Shown here: piece after piece, positions 60,466 through 64,000 of the stretch
How positions within the stretch are numbered: position 1 is the first letter of the stretch
Layout of the letters: each line of letters begins with the position of its first letter
Origin: Turnera subulata
Taxonomy: Eukaryota > Streptophyta > Magnoliopsida > Malpighiales > Passifloraceae
Reading direction: 5' to 3'
Assembly (NCBI GenBank): GCA_028386065.3
Contig: JAKUCV010005750.1
Location: 333,185 to 397,184 of the forward strand
Length of the DNA: 64,000 nucleotides
Position numbers and translations under genes: made by a program
Notes under the pieces: generated by a model
The model's input: only the letters and a program-made list of their open reading frames with translations
Database searches by the model: none
Told to the model about the DNA's origin: nothing

Positions 60466-61530
60466 GTTCTTAACATCCGTGAGTTTAGTTTCCCGTGATT
60501 AAGTCCTAAGTCCGTATTTTAGGTCCAATTAAATATCCTAAGCTTCAAATTGAAATTATTGGGCCTGGGCTCGGTTTTTCCTAAAACCGTCCTAAAGTCG
60601 TTTCCGAGCCCAAGAGTTGATCGGCCTAAAGTTCTGTTCGTGTCGGTAAATTCTCCCGGCCACACACTCTTTTCTCTCCGCTCTCGGGAATCCACAATTC
60701 ACCAAATATATCAATGTAAATATGTTTCGGTAAATAAAATTCCATAATTTAATTACATGGTATAACCGAGATAAATCTTAGACAATTACCGTCTAACACT
60801 CGTAAAAACGAGAATTCTCGTCCGCCGGCAGAACCCGAGCCTTCGCCGGAAAAGTTCCCGAGCCCTCGCCGGAACAGTGCCCGCTCGCCGGATTCCGGTC
60901 ACTCTCGCCGGAACAGTACCCCGACACCACAAAGAACCGCAACAGTAACCTGGAAGGAACCCACAACAAGCTGCCAAACCCCAGCACCCACAAATCGACA
61001 TTCAATCCAAACAATCAACTCACAGAAACATCAATTGAACAAACAGGTAAAGAATTAAAGGTTCAAATCCTTACTCGGAAATAGTTTGGCACTGCCAGAC
61101 CCGAATTCATGCCATGGAGTCTTCGTTCACAATCAAAATTCAAGAACCCCAACCAATCAACAACCACGGCAGCTCTACCATGATTCAACAACACAACCCG
61201 CCATCAACAATAACCTCATCACTGCCGGATCCCCCCCCCACAACAGCAACCTTCAAACCCGCGCCTCCGTACATACAACACCCACAACACCGATCAACCT
61301 CAGCACCAGAAAATAAAGGAAGCAGAAGAAAGAGGGGTAAAGGAGACGCTTACCACGGCGGCGACGATATGGAGTTGGGCCTGTCCTCCGTACCCGTCGT
61401 CTCGCCCCACGCCCTCTGCCTCTGGGACCTTCGTCCACCACGGCTCACGACCTTGGAAGAAGAGGAAATGGCAGCGACAGCGGCGGTGGCCTTGAGTCCC
61501 AACGACGGCGACACGGAAGTGGAAGAGAGG

Positions 61531-61680
61531 ATGCAAGGTGGCGGCGGCAGTTTTTTTTTTTGAGAGGGGCAGAGGACGGGAAGGAGTAAAAAGAGAAGAG
61601 AGGATGCAAGGTGGCGGCGACAGTTTTTTTTTGTGAGAGGGGCAGAGGACGGGAAGGAGTAAAAAGAGAAGAGAGGAAGA
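61531..61680 (+). repeat. 75-bp tandem duplication in the C2 LTR
   Basis: Two nearly identical adjacent units, each starting GAGGATGCAAGGTGGCGGCG and ending GTAAAAAGAGAAGAGA, each with a T run and GAGAGGGGCAGAGGACGGG. Confidence 0.88.
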
Positions 61681-62189
61681 GAAATCGTGAGGGTTGCAGG
61701 CCGAATGGGGTGGAGAAGAAAAAGGAGGGGAGATAGTGGAAGACAAGAACGTTGGGGCGGCGGCGGCTGGGTGGAATGGTAACGGGAAGAAAAAGAAAAG
61801 TGAAGGTTGGGGAAGAAAAGAAGTAAAAAGAAAGGAAAGGTGGAGAAAAGAAGAAGAAGGGATCGGCTAGGGATTGGCTGCCCCTAGTGGACGACCCGTC
61901 GTCCACTTGGGCGCGGTCAACCCTCGCCTGGTCAATTTTTTTTTTTTTTTTTTTAAAACCCTCAAAACGACGTAGTTTCAAATGAAACTATGCTAAACCT
62001 CTCGTTTCGCCCCGATCTCGCATTCGTTTCCCACGGAACCCGAACTATGAACAATACCGACTTAGAATTGACATTCTCATGGCAAAATAATTTATTTCTT
62101 CAACTAAAACTCGGTAATACCTCAAGGGTAAAATCGGAATAAATTTCCGAAAATTCCGAAAATCAAATTATAGAATCCGGGGCGTAACA

Positions 62190-62229
62190 GTTCTACCCCA
62201 CTTAAGAAAAATTTCGTCCTCGAAATTTA
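62190..62229 (-). other. PPT and adjacent palindrome of C2
   Basis: On the minus strand AAATTTCG/CGAAATTT arms (62229-62210) are followed by TCTTAAGTGGGGTAGAA and the LTR start at 62189. Confidence 0.7.
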
Positions 62230-62337
62230 ATCATCAAGTCCGTAGGTCCTACCACGATAAACTTCTGGTGTTCTCTACCAGATGTCAGACCTTATTGCGA
62301 GATGTCGCTTATACCCTTAAGCAGTGTTTCTCCTGTC

Positions 62338-62345
62338 TATAAAAA
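62338..62345 (+). promoter_or_regulatory. TATA box for aORF1 (element C2)
   Basis: GTCTATAAAAACC lies about 35-41 bases before the ATG at 62379, matching the spacing in element B. The upstream GATGTCGCTTATACCCTTAAGC is shared with B. Confidence 0.6.
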
Positions 62346-62378
62346 CCGTACCTCTGAATTGAGAACTCACTCACAACT

Positions 62379-62777
62379 ATGGACTCACCACTAAGATCCC
62401 GTACTACCTCTGACTCAGAGGATAACAGTTACATCGGTGGTAGGGCTTTCCCGACAAGCTCCGATGAGGAACCTCCTAAGAAGCGGTTCAAGACCAAGAT
62501 CATCGGTCTAAAGGAGCACATGGTGATTCCCCCAAGACGGCGAAAGAAGCGTGTAAGCAAGGAAGGACCTTCCGGTAACAAAAATGCAAAAGATAGGAAA
62601 GGCAAGGCCACAGCTGAGTCCAGCACACCACTGCAGATAATGAAGCAACTGGACACTTCACTGAAGAAGGTCCACACTGCAGTGATGCAAATGGAACTGG
62701 CCTACATGGGACTCTCTTCTCAGGTCGCGAATATACAGAAACTTGTAAAAGATCTGAAAAATCATGTAACTCCGTAG
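62379..62777 (+). CDS. aORF1: basic NLS-like antisense protein (element C2)
   Basis: 132 codons. Homologue of 40572-40949: the same start (MDSPLRSRTTSDSE), SSDEEPPKKRFKTK, a basic stretch (PPRRRKKRVSKEG, ending KGKA), a GESSTP/AESSTP word and a C-terminal heptad-like region ending LVKDLKNHVTP. Compared with B it has a seven-residue insertion in the basic region. Both frames stay open although they differ at many positions, including three-base-multiple indels, as expected for a protein under constraint. CAATAAAATAAGC about 35 bases after the stop may be a polyadenylation signal. Function unknown; nuclear localisation is inferred. Confidence 0.7.
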   Translation: MDSPLRSRTTSDSEDNSYIGGRAFPTSSDEEPPKKRFKTKIIGLKEHMVIPPRRRKKRVSKEGPSGNKNAKDRKGKATAESSTPLQIMKQLDTSLKKVHTAVMQMELAYMGLSSQVANIQKLVKDLKNHVTP

Positions 62778-63100
62778 AGTGCTTCTCTTTTGTTGTACTA
62801 TGTTAAGAAATCAATAAAATAAGCTTTCCTCTTAATTCGGAATTCTTCTGTTGCTAAATCTCGTGTTAAACGGATTAAAAATTCAGCAATAAAGGTATGA
62901 AATTAATCATAAGGGAAGTTATAAATGAAACAAGACTCGTTTAATAAAGTCAAAACATTGAAAGATTAACATAAAACATGTTTCCCTGTTCGGTGCCCTG
63001 GATCGATCGTGAACATCCTCGAACCCCAAAACGTATCGTACACAGTTAACGGTGACGTCTGCTAGCCTCGTGAAAAAGATACCCGTTAACTGGCAAGGCG

Positions 63101-63337
63101 ATGATCACGGGCGCGTCCTGTGTCCCTCGAAAGACACGTTACCCACTTGTCCACAATTGTCCGTATGAGCCAAAAACGTCTGTCTCGTCCCACATCTCTC
63201 AACGCTGTCCGAACAGCTGTAAGATTGTCGCATACGCACTCTACTCGAGGTGTGGTCCACACGGTCTAGCCACAACGGTCACGAGTGCATGTGACAAAGA
63301 TGTAGGAACAAGTCTTAGGGAGACCAATTTGAAGTAG
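63101..63337 (+). CDS. Small conserved antisense frame (element C2)
   Basis: 78 codons matching 40019-40345 of element B (SCVPRKTRYPLV, PKTS, RCPNSC, ALYSR, LA.TVT). Upstream, TTAACGGTGACGTC (63044-63057) is also shared with B. No domain is recognised. The region could instead be the promoter of aORF2. Confidence 0.4.
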   Translation: MITGASCVPRKTRYPLVHNCPYEPKTSVSSHISQRCPNSCKIVAYALYSRCGPHGLATTVTSACDKDVGTSLRETNLK

Positions 63338-63502
63338 CCCGGGAAATTGAAATTGGCAAGGTAGAGAAAGACAGATAACCTCTGGCATTTATTGCCCGAA
63401 CAACAAACACATAGCGTGTCGAGGCAATAAATGAGGCAACGGTAAAATTTCAATACGCAGACACTTGAAATTCGAACGTAATAATCACGCTCCTCCTAAG
63501 GT

Positions 63503-63509
63503 TATAAAA
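63503..63509 (+). promoter_or_regulatory. TATA box for aORF2 (element C2)
   Basis: GGTTATAAAAGACG about 110 bases before the ATG at 63618; preceded by AATCACGCTCC, which also precedes the TATA box in B. Confidence 0.55.
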
Positions 63510-63617
63510 GACGGTAGAAAGAGGAGTAAGTTATCCCAAGCATTTTAAAGCAATCTTACGCCCAGACTAAGAATCCTCAAAACTCAAGAAAACCAAACAC
63601 CAATACGCCCAACCACA

Positions 63618-64000
63618 ATGCCTGCCCCTTCATCAGTTTTCTTTGTCGAGGGTGCCAACCTTGGCAGAAGAAATCGACTGGCCTACAGTATGGTCAATGA
63701 ACGTGCCGAAGAACTACCGAACGAGCTCGGCAGGATGCCCCGGCTGGTCTTCGTCGACGAGCTATACTCCTCGCGATTGTTTGTCACCCCAATGGAAAAG
63801 GTGATCTACCTGGAGGATCGCGGCACGCTGAGGACATCCTACTACGGATCGGCGAATTCCGTGATGTTCTTCATCTCCGACAGGCTTCAGGAGTTCAACC
63901 TGGAGTCCACTTGTCAGACGGTGGAGCAAGGCGCATACTACCAGCTTGCGATGACGGCCCAAAGCATACCCAGAATGACACGCCTACCTCCAACTTGGCC
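63618..64000 (+). CDS. aORF2 (element C2), partial at window end
   Basis: 127 codons are visible and open, starting MPAPSSVFFVEGAN. They align with residues 1-127 of the element B protein with few changes (RLVFVDELY, GTLRTSYYGSANSVMFF, LQEFNLESTCQTVEQGAYY). The endonuclease-like part seen in B would begin just beyond the window, so its presence here cannot be judged. The frame is read from the ATG nearest the shared upstream TATA box. Confidence 0.7.
   Translation, partial: MPAPSSVFFVEGANLGRRNRLAYSMVNERAEELPNELGRMPRLVFVDELYSSRLFVTPMEKVIYLEDRGTLRTSYYGSANSVMFFISDRLQEFNLESTCQTVEQGAYYQLAMTAQSIPRMTRLPPTW

Larger units (their letters stand above)
58762..62189 (-). repeat. 3' LTR of C2
   Basis: About 3.4 kb. 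In element orientation it starts TGTTACGCCCCGG (62189) and ends near GGGTACGGGCTTCCACA (58762). It holds AAACGACGTAGTTT in U3 (61965-61978), a purine-rich block (61560-61880), a GC-rich block (61350-61530) ending at a CCGTGGTAAGCG donor-like word, AT-rich DNA, GGGCC hairpins and a GGATCCATAG block (59117). Confidence 0.75.
58762..64000 (-). mobile_element. Non-autonomous LTR retrotransposon C2 with antisense ORFs (partial)
   Basis: 3' LTR 58762-62189, PPT at 62190-62215 (reverse), then an internal region that continues beyond the window. In this region the same antisense set as in element B occurs, here on the plus strand: aORF1 (62379), a small conserved frame (63101) and aORF2 (63618, cut by the window end). 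The LTR sequence is quite different from that of B, so the internal cassette is better conserved than the LTRs. Confidence 0.82.

Noticed and set aside
61445..61981. 178-codon minus-strand frame, Phe/Ser/Leu rich
   Set aside because: It is the complement of the purine-rich LTR block and a poly-T run; low-complexity translation only.

Overview
The window is nuclear DNA of a flowering plant, most likely a eudicot with a large, repeat-rich genome. The evidence is a plant-type GH1 beta-glucosidase with many short exons, chromovirus and Ogre/Tat LTR retrotransposons, very long-LTR non-autonomous elements, a Helitron, Mutator-like elements and tRNA-derived SINEs. I cannot name the species. Exactly one host gene is visible; everything else is mobile DNA or AT-rich filler.

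Layout, left to right. 1-4175: 3' part of a decayed Ty3/gypsy chromovirus (G1: pol with several stops, PPT, 3' LTR). 4176-4390: an LTR-like piece carrying a 5S-rRNA-like segment. About 4961-8441: the 3' non-coding region of an Ogre/Tat element, ending in a dense array of short hairpins and a PPT. Its 3' LTR starts at 8442, is broken by a long-TIR element (8621-10057, with a GRF zinc-finger fragment) and by a 9.5-kb LTR element on the minus strand (A, 10074-19563), and resumes at 19564 to about 21166.

21325-45764, minus strand: an intact 13-exon beta-glucosidase gene whose exons join in frame to 510 codons plus a stop. Exons 1-2 and exon 3 are separated by a 21.0-kb intron 2. That intron holds a 5S-like LTR piece, a Ty1/copia remnant, a LINE split by a 2.9-kb insertion, a Helitron containing a Mutator-like element with a perfect 9-bp target duplication, a complete non-autonomous LTR element (B, 35895-43992, 5-bp target duplication) and a SINE.

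45806-49625: AT-rich upstream DNA with a second SINE and a tandem duplication containing a long TA tract. 49626-64000: a nest in which a second Ogre/Tat fragment is entered by a second chromovirus (G2), which is interrupted by a long LTR (C1), which in turn is interrupted by another minus-strand LTR element (C2) running off the window.

The most unusual content is in elements B and C2. Both carry the same set of open reading frames in antisense orientation, between the PBS and the PPT: a basic, NLS-like protein (aORF1), a small conserved frame, and a protein (aORF2) that in B ends in a half-length LINE-type endonuclease domain. TATA boxes lie at similar distances upstream of aORF1 and aORF2 in both copies. 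B, C2 and A share PPT-adjacent motifs with the chromoviruses and appear to be their non-autonomous partners. A second theme is arrays of short hairpins in which the core is constant but the stems vary with base pairing kept, seen in the Ogre 3' region and in the LTRs of B, C1 and C2.
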